Shown here: positions 33,551 through 43,713 of the stretch, one piece after another
How the letters are laid out: each line of letters opens with the position of its first letter
How positions within the stretch are numbered: position 1 is the stretch's first letter
Source of the DNA: Flectonema sp. DT1601
Taxonomy: Eukaryota; Euglenozoa; Diplonemea; Diplonemida; Diplonemidae
Direction: 5' to 3'
Assembly (NCBI GenBank): GCA_964019425.1
Contig: OZ025819.1
Coordinates: 186,001 to 250,000 of the forward strand
Length of the DNA: 64,000 nucleotides
The notes under the pieces: model-generated
Databases searched by the model: none
What the model saw: only the letters and a program-made list of their open reading frames with translations
Told to the model about the DNA's origin: nothing
Program-made: the position numbers and the translations under genes

Positions 33551-34203
33551 ATGGTTCGTTACAGCGTCCTCCCAAAGAACAATGACACCAGCGCCGTTGC
33601 CAAGGTATGTTTTTATTTACTGTCATGTAGTGAGAGGGAGATGGGGGATTAGGGGAATCCAAAAGGGTCCGAAAACATAATAACAAACAGGCTGCTGACA
33701 TGAGAGTTCACTTCAAGAACACTTGGCAGGTAGGCAGAGCCATCAGAGGAATGAAGCTCAGAAAGGCTCAGGAGTACTTGGCTGCGGTCATGGACCACAA
33801 GAGATGTATCCCATACATCAGATTCTCCCACGCCGCCGGAAGAACTCCACAGGCAAAGGAGTTCGGATTGACCCAGGGAAGATGGCCAAGAAAGTCTGTT
33901 GAGTTGATGCAGAACCTTCTTAAGAACGCTGAGTCGAACGCCAGCGAGAAGAAGCTTGACACTGACAACTTGACCATTGCTTCCCTCGTTGTGAACAGAG
34001 CGCAGAAGATCAGAAGAAGAACCTACAGAGCTCACGGTAGAATCGGAGCTTACATGGCGAGCCCATGTCACATCAACATGTCCCTTGAGGAAGTTGCCGC
34101 AGCGACCCCAAAGCCAACCAACCAGGCGAAGAGAATGGGACACGTCAAGCCACCAGCACACAAGAGATTCGGTGACCGTGCCCACCGTTGCACCTACAAA
34201 TAA
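33551..34203 (+). CDS. RPL17: 60S ribosomal protein uL22 (RPL17), copy 2
   Basis: Exon 1 is 33551-33604 and exon 2 is 33691-34203, with an 86-nt intron. As read, the coding sequence and intron are identical to copy 1, 2437 nt upstream. Upstream sequence differs right up to ATG (ATTTAAACAAAA here) and downstream sequence differs within a few bases of TAA. Such sharp boundaries suggest gene conversion or a recent retention of identity over the gene body only. Two acceptor-like sites precede ATG: CTGTCAG ending at 33524 and TTGCAG ending at 33538. Function is as for copy 1. Confidence 0.97.
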
Positions 34204-34535
34204 GTACAACATCTTAGTCATTTCTGATTACGGCTGTCTCGTTAGTTTGTTTTCTGCATGACCGTTAAGTGGTGTCTTTTATTTTTATTTTCAATTTTCT
34301 TTTTTTCCCCCTTTTTTTCCATCATCTCGCTTCATGCGGGAACAAAAAGTGGGTAGCCCCCTTGTCAGTGTCTCATTGTAGAGTCTAACCAACTCCAATT
34401 ATTTTCATTAATGCTGCAACAGGAAATTATCAAAAATGCAATATTCGTAATACGTTCTTAACATTCCACGTAATTATTAATTTTTGTTGCTATAAATAAA
34501 ACGTCACTTAACAGGGGATAAGTAGTTGAACGAAC
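34204..34535. other. Short intergenic spacer
   Basis: T-rich tracts near 34270-34320 are followed by mixed sequence. No gene was seen. An ACTTAACAG acceptor-like site ends at 34514, 21 nt before the NECAP start. Confidence 0.5.
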
Positions 34536-35907
34536 ATGTCCTTCGAAGCTGAGGAGCACCTTTTTGAATGTCAAGAATGTCACGTGTACAAACTTCCACC
34601 AGTCAAAACTACTGCAGGCCATCGAGCAAGTGAATGGGGTGATAATGTGATATGGACAGGAATATGCAGGGGTATGTGAATGTCGCACTTTACACGAAAT
34701 TTATTGATACCAAAAAAAAACAAAAAAAACAAACACAGTCACCGCAAAGGGAAAAACCGCAACAGTTAGCTTACTTGAGCGTGATGGTGGGGTGTTCGCT
34801 CAATGTCACATGCTTACCGGACCCAATGTATGTTTTTTTCCCCATTTCGCATCTGGTTGCGCACAAACAAAATTCGCATCTCGTAGTTCTTTTCAATTAA
34901 ATAATTACTAGGCACCTAAATACGTCGATCCTTGCATAGACAGTAGCAGATATTTTGTTTTACGTATCGAAGACCAAGGTAAACATGCCTACATAGGTAT
35001 CAGATTTGATGAACGAGAGGAGGCATTTGACTTTAAGGTGGCTCTTACTGACCATGGAAGACTTGAGAAAAAAATGAATGCTCCTCTTGCCGCATCACAG
35101 GGACCAAAACAAGACTTGAGTATAAAAGCTGGGCAGAAGATTGTTGTTAATTTAGGAGGTAAGGTAAAGGCTGCGGATAAGAAGGTAAATAAGGTTACTG
35201 GTTTGAGTGCACCACCTCCGGGAGTGGCAAGCAGAACTGGATATGTTGCGCCACCTCCACAGGCGAGACAGCAACAACCTGCTTTCACTCCTCCACCACA
35301 GGTTGCGCAGCAGCCTCAACAATTACAACAACAGCAGCAACAACAACAGCAACAGCAGCAGTCATTATTTCCAGCTCAAAATAGTCTCTTTTCGTCTCCT
35401 CAGCAACAACAACAGCAGCCAACGTCGGCGCCTCTTTTCCCGACACAATCTGCGCAGTTGCAACAGCAACCACAGCAGCAACAACAACAACCACCACCAC
35501 AACAACAGCAACAGCAGCCATTAAATGACCTGTTTGGTATTCAACAACAACAGCCACCTCAACAACAATCAGTACCTCAATCGAACACTAATGGACTGTT
35601 TGCACCTCAACAGACAACACCACCGCCAACTAACTCTATTACCAACTTGTTCGGAGCTCCTGCACAGGCACCTCAGCAACAACAACAACCCCAAGGTGAT
35701 TTGTTTGCAGCGAAACCTCAGCAGCAAGCTTCTGGTAATATGTTTGCACAGCCTGAGCAAGCGCAGCCGGCAACAAATGTTGGTAATTTGTTAGACTTCG
35801 GTCCTGGTCAGCAGGAGAAAAAGGCCTCAGTACTCAGCGCCTTTGACGCTCCAAAACAACAACCACCTACATCTAATATGCAACAGTGGAACCCTTTTGG
35901 AATGTAA
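34536..35907 (+). CDS. NECAP: NECAP-like adaptin-ear-binding endocytic protein (three exons)
   Basis: NECAPs bind AP-2 (and AP-1) in clathrin-coated vesicle formation. Exons are 34536-34671, 34739-34827 and 34912-35907, giving 406 residues. Exon joining yields the PHear domain at about residues 1-145: CHVYKLPPV...GHRASEW, IWTGICRVTAKGKTATVSL, GGVFAQCHMLTGPNAPKYVD, SSRYFVLRIEDQGKHAYIGI and RFDEREEAFDFKVAL. All follow the family in order. The rest is a long Gln-rich tail, much longer than usual in animal NECAPs. It carries short peptide motifs (NDLFG, GDLFAA, GLFAPQ) and ends WNPFGM, containing an NPF motif known to bind EH domains. Introns are 67 and 84 nt. Confidence 0.93.
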
Positions 35908-36490
35908 ATATGTATTCTACTGAGGTCCACACATTTGCTGTGACGTGTCCTTGAAGAAGGATACCATTGTTATTGACGCCAGATTTTTCGGTCTTGTGCA
36001 TAAAAAACAGAGCCATTTTTTTTACCTTTTCTTTTTCTTTTTTTTTTTTTGAAAAAAAAGAAGTCATCCGGTTGAGTGACCCTTATTCGATTTACGAAAA
36101 AAAAGAAAAAAAAAAAGAAGAAGAAAGTACTAGCGGATGATGAGTGCTTCACCATACCTCTTTACTTTATTTCGTATTGGGGCATTGTACCTTTTTTTTG
36201 CTTAAAAAGGTTAAAAGTTAAAGGAAAGAAGAAAAAAAAAAAAAAAAAAAAAAATTAGATTTTTTTTTCTTTCTACTGCTGACTGGCCTGTATTATAATT
36301 AATAAATTGAGAATTTTTTATTTATTTTTTTTTTTTTTGTGTTGCGAGATCGAGTTTGGATATTCTCCCACTCAGCAAATCGGTTCATCGGTTTCAACTG
36401 TTTTAAATAATAACATTTGGGATGCATAATTTAGTTATTAATTAGCTTTGTTGATATGGCACGTCGCAATGTTATGGAAAACTTTAAGGG

Positions 36491-36523
<33 letters not shown>

Positions 36524-36755
36524 TCGTTCTTCCCCAATTACAGTACTGGCTACCACTGTGAACATAAAAATTGGTTATGCTCTACGTTGGGTTTCTTTTC
36601 TCACTGAGCTTGTTTTCGGATAGTTAACGAGTACAGCATACTACTGATTGGTATAATCGCCTATGCTCTGCGTGAGTTTTTTTTTTTTTTTTTTGATATT
36701 TCCCTTTTTCAGTAGACAAAAAAAAAAAAAAAAAAAACTCCAAAAAAAAAAAAAA
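35908..36755. other. Intergenic region upstream of capping protein
   Basis: Several A/T runs occupy 36020-36260 and 36490-36520. From 36540 the sequence is mixed and holds two copies of the TATGCTCTACGT-type repeat, then a CCCTTTTTCAG acceptor-like site ending at 36711, followed by an A-rich leader to ATG at 36756. Confidence 0.55.
36575..36612 (+). repeat. TATGCTCTACGT dispersed repeat, copy 3
   Basis: TTATGCTCTACGTTGG is followed by GTTTCTTTTCTCACTGAGCT, very close to the copy at 11716-11754. A shorter form (CTATGCTCTGCGTGAG) follows at 36661-36676. Both lie within 190 nt of the start of the capping protein gene. Confidence 0.55.
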
Positions 36756-37583
36756 ATGGCAACAAACGATGAAAAGTGCAGCATCATATCACAATTTGTG
36801 ATGGCAAGTCCCTGCCACGAATTGAAGAACGTTATAAAAGATGTCAGAGTCTTGGTGGCTGATGACGAATTAGTAGATTCAGTTTTACCAGATGTCGTAA
36901 GAGAGTACAGCAAGAGAGAATTCGTTCCATGTGAAACCCCATACGGAAACAAGGTTCCATTGTGCAGTTATTCTGAGGGGGAGTCCGGTATATTCTTAGA
37001 TCCTTATGAAGCAAAGTGGTTTAAGGTTACTGATTTTATTAAACTGAAATCCGAAGAAGCCGAAGGACCATCCGTTGAAATCTCACCATTCCAAAAACTA
37101 CTCCAAGAGAGTCTCAACCAGTACATTGCTGACCACTATAGGTCTGGAACTGGATGTGCTTTTTCGACTTCGGAGGGAATCGTACTTGTTGTTAATTCTG
37201 AAAAATCAAACCCAGGAAGTTGTTGGTCAGGAAGATGGAAGTCTTATCTAACGATAGTGTGTAGTTCTGAAACCAGCTGTACAGCATCTGGGTTGATTGA
37301 AAATGACGTACACTATTACGAGGATGGAAATGTTCAGATGGACACCTCGAAAGAAATCACTAAGGACTTAACTGCATCAGACCCTGAGGCACTGGCCAAA
37401 AAAGTAGTTACTTTTCTGGACGACTCTGAGCGTGAATTCCACATGAAAATTGATGAAGTCTGTCAGACACTCGCAGACAAGTCTCTGAAATCCCTTCGTC
37501 GTCGTCTTCCAGTTTCTAAACAGCTATTCAATTTCTCTAGTGGCGCTCATCGTCTCGCTATGGAATTTGCAAAGGGGAAATAA
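36756..37583 (+). CDS. CAPZA: F-actin capping protein subunit alpha
   Basis: The alpha subunit of CapZ, which caps actin barbed ends as a heterodimer with beta. It is 275 residues, close to the family length, with no intron. Family landmarks appear in order: ISQFVMASPCHELKNVIKDV at the N-terminus, LLQESLNQYIADHY in the middle, CWSGRWKSYLTI, the strongly conserved VHYYEDGNVQM, and LKSLRRRLPVSKQLFNF near the end. The actin-binding C-terminal tentacle is represented by HRLAMEFAKGK. The start is the ATG after a long A-rich leader that follows a CAG acceptor-like site; the frame is open upstream only because of homopolymers. Confidence 0.96.
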   Translation: MATNDEKCSIISQFVMASPCHELKNVIKDVRVLVADDELVDSVLPDVVREYSKREFVPCETPYGNKVPLCSYSEGESGIFLDPYEAKWFKVTDFIKLKSEEAEGPSVEISPFQKLLQESLNQYIADHYRSGTGCAFSTSEGIVLVVNSEKSNPGSCWSGRWKSYLTIVCSSETSCTASGLIENDVHYYEDGNVQMDTSKEITKDLTASDPEALAKKVVTFLDDSEREFHMKIDEVCQTLADKSLKSLRRRLPVSKQLFNFSSGAHRLAMEFAKGK

Positions 37584-38188
37584 GATTTCTTCGCACTATT
37601 TGTTGCCTGGAAATAATCCGTCGTAGACGTGGTGCAGACAAAAGGGGAGATCAGCTGCTCAGTTCTGCACCGTTCGAAGTAGCACTTTTTCGTCTCAATC
37701 CTTAAGGATAAAACACAGCCTTACAATGTGGAAAAAAAAAGTTTTAAAAAAAAAAAAGAAGAAAGAAAACCATTTTGAACATGTAAAACCATTCATTCTG
37801 GGAAACAATTACAATTATTATTTTTTTCTTTTTTTTTTTATTATTATTCTCCGGTTGGCAAAGATAAGTACCTTATGAGGTTTTGAAAGAAAAAAAAAAG
37901 TTTTTTTTTAAAAAAAAAACGAGTGAGAACAGAAAGAAAAACTGTTTTTAGTGTCACGATGTGGAGGTGTTCATCCGCTAGAAGAGGGGGAACAAAAAAA
38001 AAAAAAAAAAAAAAAGAATTTGCTGCAGATGAACACCCGCCTTCCACCTGTTTCGCTTCTCGTGTGTTGTTTCCTTGCCCGAAACGGAAGTGTCACGTCT
38101 GTTGTTCCTGTTTGAGATCTGTAGTACACCGCTGCTTCTTACAATTTCACTTTTTTACAGTTATTTCACTTCTTTTCTTATTATAAAT
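37584..38188. other. Intergenic spacer
   Basis: A/T runs lie near 37730, 37830, 37900 and 38000 with mixed sequence between. No gene was seen. A CACTTTTTTACAG acceptor-like site ends at 38160, 28 nt before the reticulon start. Confidence 0.55.
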
Positions 38189-39108
38189 ATGCAAGCAGTT
38201 ACCAAGATCGCGGATGATTACTCAAAGCTCACTAGACAGGAGCTAATTGAGTGGGTGAACCCTGCTGTGTCTGGTTTACTTTTGGGTGCTGGAGTATTTT
38301 TGTACTTCGTGGTATGGGTTTTTTTTTTATCGTTTGCTGATTTTTTTCTAAACGGAAAAACAAAAACAAAAACAAAAAACAGATGTGGTGGGGTGAGTAC
38401 ACTGTCATCACTCTCTTGTGCAGAGTCTTCCAGCTTGGACTATTTTTGGCCCTTGTTGCTGGGTATGTTTTTTTTTTTTTTTTTTTTGTATCTACAAACC
38501 AATAATTGTTTGGTAGAAAGAGGATAGTGACAGCGTGACTAACCTATTCTTTTATTAGGATTTTGTACTCGGTTGCGCACAAACAAACAAAAGCATCAAA
38601 AACAAACAAACAAACAAACAACCCAGATTCGTTCTTGGAAAGATCCCAAAGAAGGACAAAGAGGCCCTTGAGCAGGACATTGATACTAAATTGAAGGATG
38701 TCACACCACTCATCATTAGCAAGGCTGGTTGCTTCTTCTTTGAACTTAACAAGGTCCTCAGATGGGAATCTTACGCAGTTTCCCTCAGATGGTTTTTTAC
38801 ATCTATCTTTGTATCATTCGTTTTCGGATGTTTTGAAATTACTACTTTGATGTTCTTGATTTGGTTCGGAATCTTTACCATCCCAATGGGATACAAAGTA
38901 AACAAGGACAAGGTTGATCCAATTATTGACAACGCCAACAAAACCATCAAAGAGACAGTTAAGAAGGTATTTATTTAAATTTTTTTTTTTCTTCCTTTTC
39001 TTGTACCTACACTAGGTTGATATATTTATAAATAAAAATTAAAAAAAACAGGTACCTCAACTTGAGGCATTTCTCGGATGGGATGAAAAGGTTACTAAGG
39101 CGGAATAG
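38189..39108 (+). CDS. Reticulon-like ER membrane-shaping protein (multi-exon)
   Basis: Reticulons insert hairpins into tubular endoplasmic reticulum. Exons are 38189-38311, 38383-38462, 38627-38966 and 39052-39108, giving 199 residues, almost all of it a reticulon homology domain. The N-terminal ELIEWVNPAVSGLLLGAGVF starts hairpin 1, with its second half in exon 2 (FQLGLFLALVAG). A hydrophilic loop of about 65 residues follows, then hairpin 2 (WFFTSIFVSFVFGCF and TLMFLIWFGIFTIPMGY) and the typical end VDPIIDNANKTIKETVKK. Intron 2 is unusually long (164 nt). It contains a strong internal acceptor, so it may really be two introns around a 6-nt microexon, adding two residues. The other introns are 71 and 85 nt. 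Confidence 0.9.
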
Positions 39109-41298
39109 GTTACACAAATTTGTTTAGGGTCTTAGTTTTTGCTTAACGGGGATATAACACGTTCCGTTATTTTTATTTTTTTTCCCTTTCTTCTTTTTTT
39201 TTTTTCTCCCTTCTCTTGAATGTTCCCCCAACTTTCTTATTATAATTTATTTTTGCTAATTGGCTCGTAGATTTGATAGAGTGTTTTTTTTTTTTTTTTT
39301 TTTTTTTTTTTGAATTTTATTTATTTCATTTTTATTTTTAAATTTATATGCCAACCCAATCCACCTCCAGTGATTAGAACTTCAATATGGCAAAATAAAA
39401 GACACTGCTGCAGGTATTTTTCACGTGTACATTATTTCCATTCCCCTTGACGGAGAAGTGTCAAATTTCTTTTTTTTATTTTATTTTATTTATTATTTTT
39501 TTTTAATTATATTGCTAGCTCTTTATTGTTTTTTTGTTTCTGTGTGGTTCACTGATTAAAAAAAAAAAAAAAAAGTTTAAAAATAAAAATAAAAAGGGTC
39601 AGTCGGAGGAACTGCGTACAAATGTATTGCTTACTTCGGAAAGCAGCGTTTTGTGTTTGACTTGCCCCTTGGTGTTTCTGATTCGAAGTTTTTAAGAAGA
39701 AAAAATAATTATGCGGGCGTTGGAATAAAGTGATCCACGTTTTTTTTTTTTTTCCTTTTTTTCCCCCCCTACTCCTCACCCCTCATTTCGCGAGTGTTGT
39801 TGCATTTTGAAAGAGAGATTTTGTAGAAAATAAGGATGGGTATGAAAAGAGAAGGAAAAAAAAAAAAAACAGAAAAAGATTCTTTTGCCTTGTGGCATGT
39901 TGTCATCCTTTTTGCGTGGGTACCTAACACTCTGCGATTGCGAAAAACGATTGCCGCATTGGCTGGGGATTATAATTTTAGTTATTCTTCTCTTGGTTAC
40001 GTTCATATCCTGATGTTTTCGTACTTTTCTCCTTGTGTGATAAATGCCTTGTGTCTCACATGTCTGACCCATGCCGACCAGTTCAATCAACGTTCGGGTT
40101 GTTGACTCTGCTGGTTAGATGCACATTTGGAGGTTCCTTGTTATTCCCCCATTCCCTTTTTTTCCCCCCACACCTTTTTTTTTTTTTATGGAAGAAAAAA
40201 AATATAATTTTATTTTTGAAAATTCTATTTTCTCGCTCATTTCATTTTCAACATAAAAAGAAACAGGGAGAAGCTTTTTTTTGCTAAGAAACGAAGGCCT
40301 CTTGATAATATATTATATTGACCACCTCCCGAATCTGTCATACGGGGGGAACAGCCTCGCGGACGTACAAAGGCAGAAGTTTAAATTTTTTTTTTTGGAG
40401 GAAAAAAAAAAAAAAAAAGAAAATAGAAAAAAGAGATTTTTTAATTAAAACGCTGTGGATATTGAGGAAATATTCCTTAGAAAGAGGGAAAAAAAAAAAA
40501 AAAAAAAAAAAAAAGATAAGAAAAAAAAAACAACAAAAAAACCTTTTTTGAAGTTTAAACTTTTTTTTTTTTTTTGAATGATGCAACGTGTTAAGGAGGA
40601 GTTTATTCGATTACTCTATTGGTGTAGGAAAGTGATGAGTTATTGAAAAAAAGAAAGAAAAACTTGCATAAATGTTAAATAGAATGATATTCTTACCTGT
40701 AACACAATCTACCTCAAGGAGAGAAGGATGCCATTGAGGTAGTGTTTGTAGTTTTTTCCCGCTAACCTTCAGCACTCGACAAAGTGAATAACGCGCTAGG
40801 TTCTTCCTATCTACCCACCATGTGCACCGCCTAGCCATCTTGTTTCTGGGTAGTAATGAAGACACTCAGAGTTACTGCACTAAGCATATACAGTACGTAC
40901 TACATGTGTGTGCAAAAGCTCATGAAAAAAGAAAAAAAAAAAAAAAAAAAAGGAAGCAAAGTAACTTTTTTTTTCTCTCCCCTTTTTAAGAAGTATTTCA
41001 CCCTTTTTACCCATCTTTTTTTTCCTTCCCTTGAATCTTGCCTTTACCGTTCCCTATACCTTCCATTATTTAATTTGTAATTTTACTTTCGTCGCATCAC
41101 GTTTGCTTCACGACGATTCGACCTGTCTTGTGCCATGATCAGCAAGTTGTAACGGGGAACACTTTGTGCTGCTTGGCTGCGCTTCATGTACGAGGAAAAC
41201 AGCGAATCCTTTTCTTAAAAAAAAAAGTATATAGAGGTATTGCTGACAATAAAAAAAGAAAAAAAAAAAAAAAAACATGCAAAGCAAACGGGAAAGAA

Positions 41299-41334
<36 letters not shown>

Positions 41335-41552
41335 ATATGGGGGGAAAAGAAACAACACAACCCCAGCAATTGTGTTCACATATTTTTCAGCAATCATTTC
41401 TTAAGTAAAATTACAATCATTAACCACAGAATGTAAATATGAAACAATGCTTATCGTATGCATAACAGGTTTGGTTACTGTTGGTAACTAAGGTGTCCTT
41501 TAGATGTTGTTTTATTATTTTTTAAATCCCACAGTTCATTGCCTATTTAAAA
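39109..41552. other. 2.4 kb intergenic region, A/T homopolymers
   Basis: A and T runs are frequent (for example 39284-39311, 40485-40514 and 41300-41332). Mixed islands at 39590-39740, 39890-40130 and 40690-40910 hold no ORF with convincing composition. CCCACAG ending at 41534 is an acceptor-like site 18 nt before RPS18 copy 1. Confidence 0.55.
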
Positions 41553-42020
41553 ATGCCTGCAGTTGTCGCCCAGTCCGGAGATGAGTTCCAGCACATGTTG
41601 CGTGTGATGAACACTAACGTTGACGGTAAGGAGAAGGTTCCATTCGCCATGAGAAGAGTTAAGGGTGTTGGTAGACGTCTCGCTGTTATGGCCTGCAAGA
41701 GAGCCGGAGTTGACCAGCACAGAAGAGCCGGTACCCTCTCAAACGATGAGATCGAGAGAGTTGTCTCAGTTTTGGCCAAGCCAGAGGACTTCAAGATCCC
41801 AACTTGGTTTTTGAACAGAAAGAAGGACCCAAAGACCGGTGGAACCATGCAGTTGTTGTCCAACGGTGTTGACTCAAAGCTTCGTGAGGATCTTGACCGT
41901 TTGAGAAAGATGAGAAACCACAGAGGTCTTCGTCACGCTTGGGGTCTCCGTGTCAGAGGTCAACACACCAAGACCACCGGAAGACGTGGACGTACCGTTG
42001 GTGTCTCCAAGAAGAAGTAA
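41553..42020 (+). CDS. RPS18: 40S ribosomal protein uS13 (RPS18), copy 1
   Basis: A small-subunit head protein that contacts tRNA and the intersubunit bridges. It is 155 residues, the usual length, without introns. Family motifs include [78 protein letters not shown] and [19 protein letters not shown], the basic tail expected of uS13. Codon use is GC-rich like the RPL17 genes. It differs from copy 2 by one synonymous base that I can see (GAG versus GAA in the REDLDR segment). Confidence 0.97.
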   Translation: MPAVVAQSGDEFQHMLRVMNTNVDGKEKVPFAMRRVKGVGRRLAVMACKRAGVDQHRRAGTLSNDEIERVVSVLAKPEDFKIPTWFLNRKKDPKTGGTMQLLSNGVDSKLREDLDRLRKMRNHRGLRHAWGLRVRGQHTKTTGRRGRTVGVSKKK

Positions 42021-42364
42021 GCTGGCTAAGCTTTTTAACCTCGTTGTAAAGCATGTTTCTTTTTGTCTTTTAACTTGTCGCTAAATGACTTGTTAGTACG
42101 TATCACATAAAAAAAAGCAAAAAAAAAAAAAAAGGATTGAAGAAATATGACCCTGCGTACCCCCAGTAGGGATGTACGCATCAAGTCAGGCGTGAGCAGG
42201 GTACGCAGTTGTTTACAAAGTTCTGCTTACATTTACTTCATTGACAGGTAGTAGTTAATACAGGCAATAAAGATTCATGTCCTACATAAAACAGTAACCA
42301 GGTAGTGTAGTGTAGTGATTACAATTATTACTTCGATACTTATCAGATATCCACATCACATAAA
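42021..42364. other. Spacer between RPS18 copies, with an inverted repeat
   Basis: An A run near 42120 is followed by a GC-richer island with a 10-bp perfect inverted repeat (42153-42208). Acceptor-like sites lie at 42246, 42263 and 42346, the last 18 nt before ATG of copy 2. Confidence 0.5.
42153..42208. other. 10-bp perfect inverted repeat, possible RNA stem
   Basis: CTGCGTACCC (42153-42162) and GGGTACGCAG (42199-42208) can form a stem around a 36-nt loop. The loop itself holds a third GTACGCA at 42174-42180, a direct repeat of part of the arm. A snoRNA-like or UTR structure is possible; no family is recognised. Confidence 0.45.
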
Positions 42365-42832
42365 ATGCCTGCAGTTGTCGCCCAGTCCGGAGATGAGTTC
42401 CAGCACATGTTGCGTGTGATGAACACTAACGTTGACGGTAAGGAGAAGGTTCCATTCGCCATGAGAAGAGTTAAGGGTGTTGGTAGACGTCTCGCTGTTA
42501 TGGCCTGCAAGAGAGCCGGAGTTGACCAGCACAGAAGAGCCGGTACCCTCTCAAACGATGAGATCGAGAGAGTTGTCTCAGTTTTGGCCAAGCCAGAGGA
42601 CTTCAAGATCCCAACTTGGTTTTTGAACAGAAAGAAGGACCCAAAGACCGGTGGAACCATGCAGTTGTTGTCCAACGGTGTTGACTCAAAGCTTCGTGAA
42701 GATCTTGACCGTTTGAGAAAGATGAGAAACCACAGAGGTCTTCGTCACGCTTGGGGTCTCCGTGTCAGAGGTCAACACACCAAGACCACCGGAAGACGTG
42801 GACGTACCGTTGGTGTCTCCAAGAAGAAGTAA
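42365..42832 (+). CDS. RPS18: 40S ribosomal protein uS13 (RPS18), copy 2
   Basis: It encodes the same 155-residue protein as copy 1, 812 nt downstream in the same orientation. Upstream sequence is unrelated up to the ATG, and downstream sequence shares only TAAGCTGG after the stop triplet begins. Near-complete identity confined to the coding region matches the situation at the RPL17 pair and suggests recurrent homogenisation. Confidence 0.97.
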   Translation: MPAVVAQSGDEFQHMLRVMNTNVDGKEKVPFAMRRVKGVGRRLAVMACKRAGVDQHRRAGTLSNDEIERVVSVLAKPEDFKIPTWFLNRKKDPKTGGTMQLLSNGVDSKLREDLDRLRKMRNHRGLRHAWGLRVRGQHTKTTGRRGRTVGVSKKK

Positions 42833-43242
42833 GCTGGTTGTTAAACTTCTGTCTCGTGTTATTTATCAGTGGATCAAAACCCTTATGAGAGTTTGAAAAA
42901 AAAAAACCCCACAAAAAAAAAAAAACAACAAAAAAAAAAAACAAAAAAACAAAAAAAAAATCGAAAAGCACGGATAACATGTAAGAACACGAAAAAAGAA
43001 ATACCAGATCGACAACTACGGCAATACGTGTTGTTCACTTTTCAAAAAAAAAAAAAAAAAAAAAAAAACGTTTAATCGCTTTGTAATTCATTTATTTTGT
43101 ACAGGTCATCAATGCAGTACAATTTCAGAAGGAAGGAACAAAGTGAGAACAAGGAGGAGAGATTACCCTTACCGTTATGAAGTTGTTGTAGTTATCTTAC
43201 TTCATAAGACCAAAAAAAAAAAAAAAAAAAAAAAAAACCAAA
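42833..43242. other. Intergenic spacer
   Basis: A-rich runs occupy 42893-42960 and 43043-43067. Acceptor-like CAGs lie at 43104 (TTTTGTACAG) and 43128 (AATTTCAG), more than 110 nt before the next ATG, followed by an A run right before it. No gene was seen. Confidence 0.5.
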
Positions 43243-43713
43243 ATGAGCGATAGCGACAGAGACGATCCACCACCACCACAGTCTGAGAGTGGAAGCGAAA
43301 ACGATGCGGCACCACCACCACCGCAGGATGACGACGACGATGACGAGGAACCTCCAAAAGATGACGAGGAAGATAATTCGAAAAAAGGAGGCTATGAAGT
43401 GTCTCACTCACCATTACGAGTATCCGATGCTCGGAAAAAATTTCAGTTTGGTGGAGAAGAAGAAGAAGCAAAACCGAAATCCGGACCTGCAAAGCCAGCT
43501 GGAGCTCCAAAAGCACAGAATGGAAAATACAAGTACGCTGATTTAAAGCAACCTGGCTCAAAGTTAACTAAAGATCAAATCGACGTTACCTGCCGAGAGG
43601 ACTATCTGTCACGAGAAGAGTTTGAGCAAATATTGGAGTGCACACCTGATGAGTTTAAAAAGATGCCAGCATGGAAGAAGGACCAAAAAAAAAAGTTTGT
43701 TGGATTATTCTAA
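43243..43713 (+). CDS. Villin-headpiece protein with acidic Pro-rich N-terminus
   Basis: A 156-residue protein. Residues 1-50 are Asp/Glu/Pro-rich, 50-95 form a Lys/Pro/Ala-rich linker, and about 97-156 form a villin headpiece (VHP): YKYADLKQPGSKLTKDQIDV, REDYLSREEFEQILECTPDE, then FKKMPAWKKDQKKKFVGLF. The last segment matches the actin-binding end of headpiece domains (KLPxWKQxxLKKxxGLF). Headpieces normally end larger actin-binding proteins such as villin or dematin; here it stands nearly alone, so the protein is likely a small F-actin binder. The start is the first ATG after an A run. There are no introns. Confidence 0.88.
   Translation: MSDSDRDDPPPPQSESGSENDAAPPPPQDDDDDDEEPPKDDEEDNSKKGGYEVSHSPLRVSDARKKFQFGGEEEEAKPKSGPAKPAGAPKAQNGKYKYADLKQPGSKLTKDQIDVTCREDYLSREEFEQILECTPDEFKKMPAWKKDQKKKFVGLF

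Noticed and set aside
31212-34221. Long minus-strand ORFs opposite both RPL17 copies
   Set aside because: They mirror the biased codons of the ribosomal gene on the + strand and have no recognisable domain; they are antisense shadows.
37600-37700. tRNA-like segment with CACCGTTCGAAGTAG
   Set aside because: No cloverleaf or A box can be fitted around the CGTTCGAAG; other T-loop-like matches in the window fail the same way.
39836-40105. 89-residue ORF in the spacer before RPS18
   Set aside because: It starts in a Lys run, has no domain, and its surroundings are homopolymeric; there is no support beyond being open.
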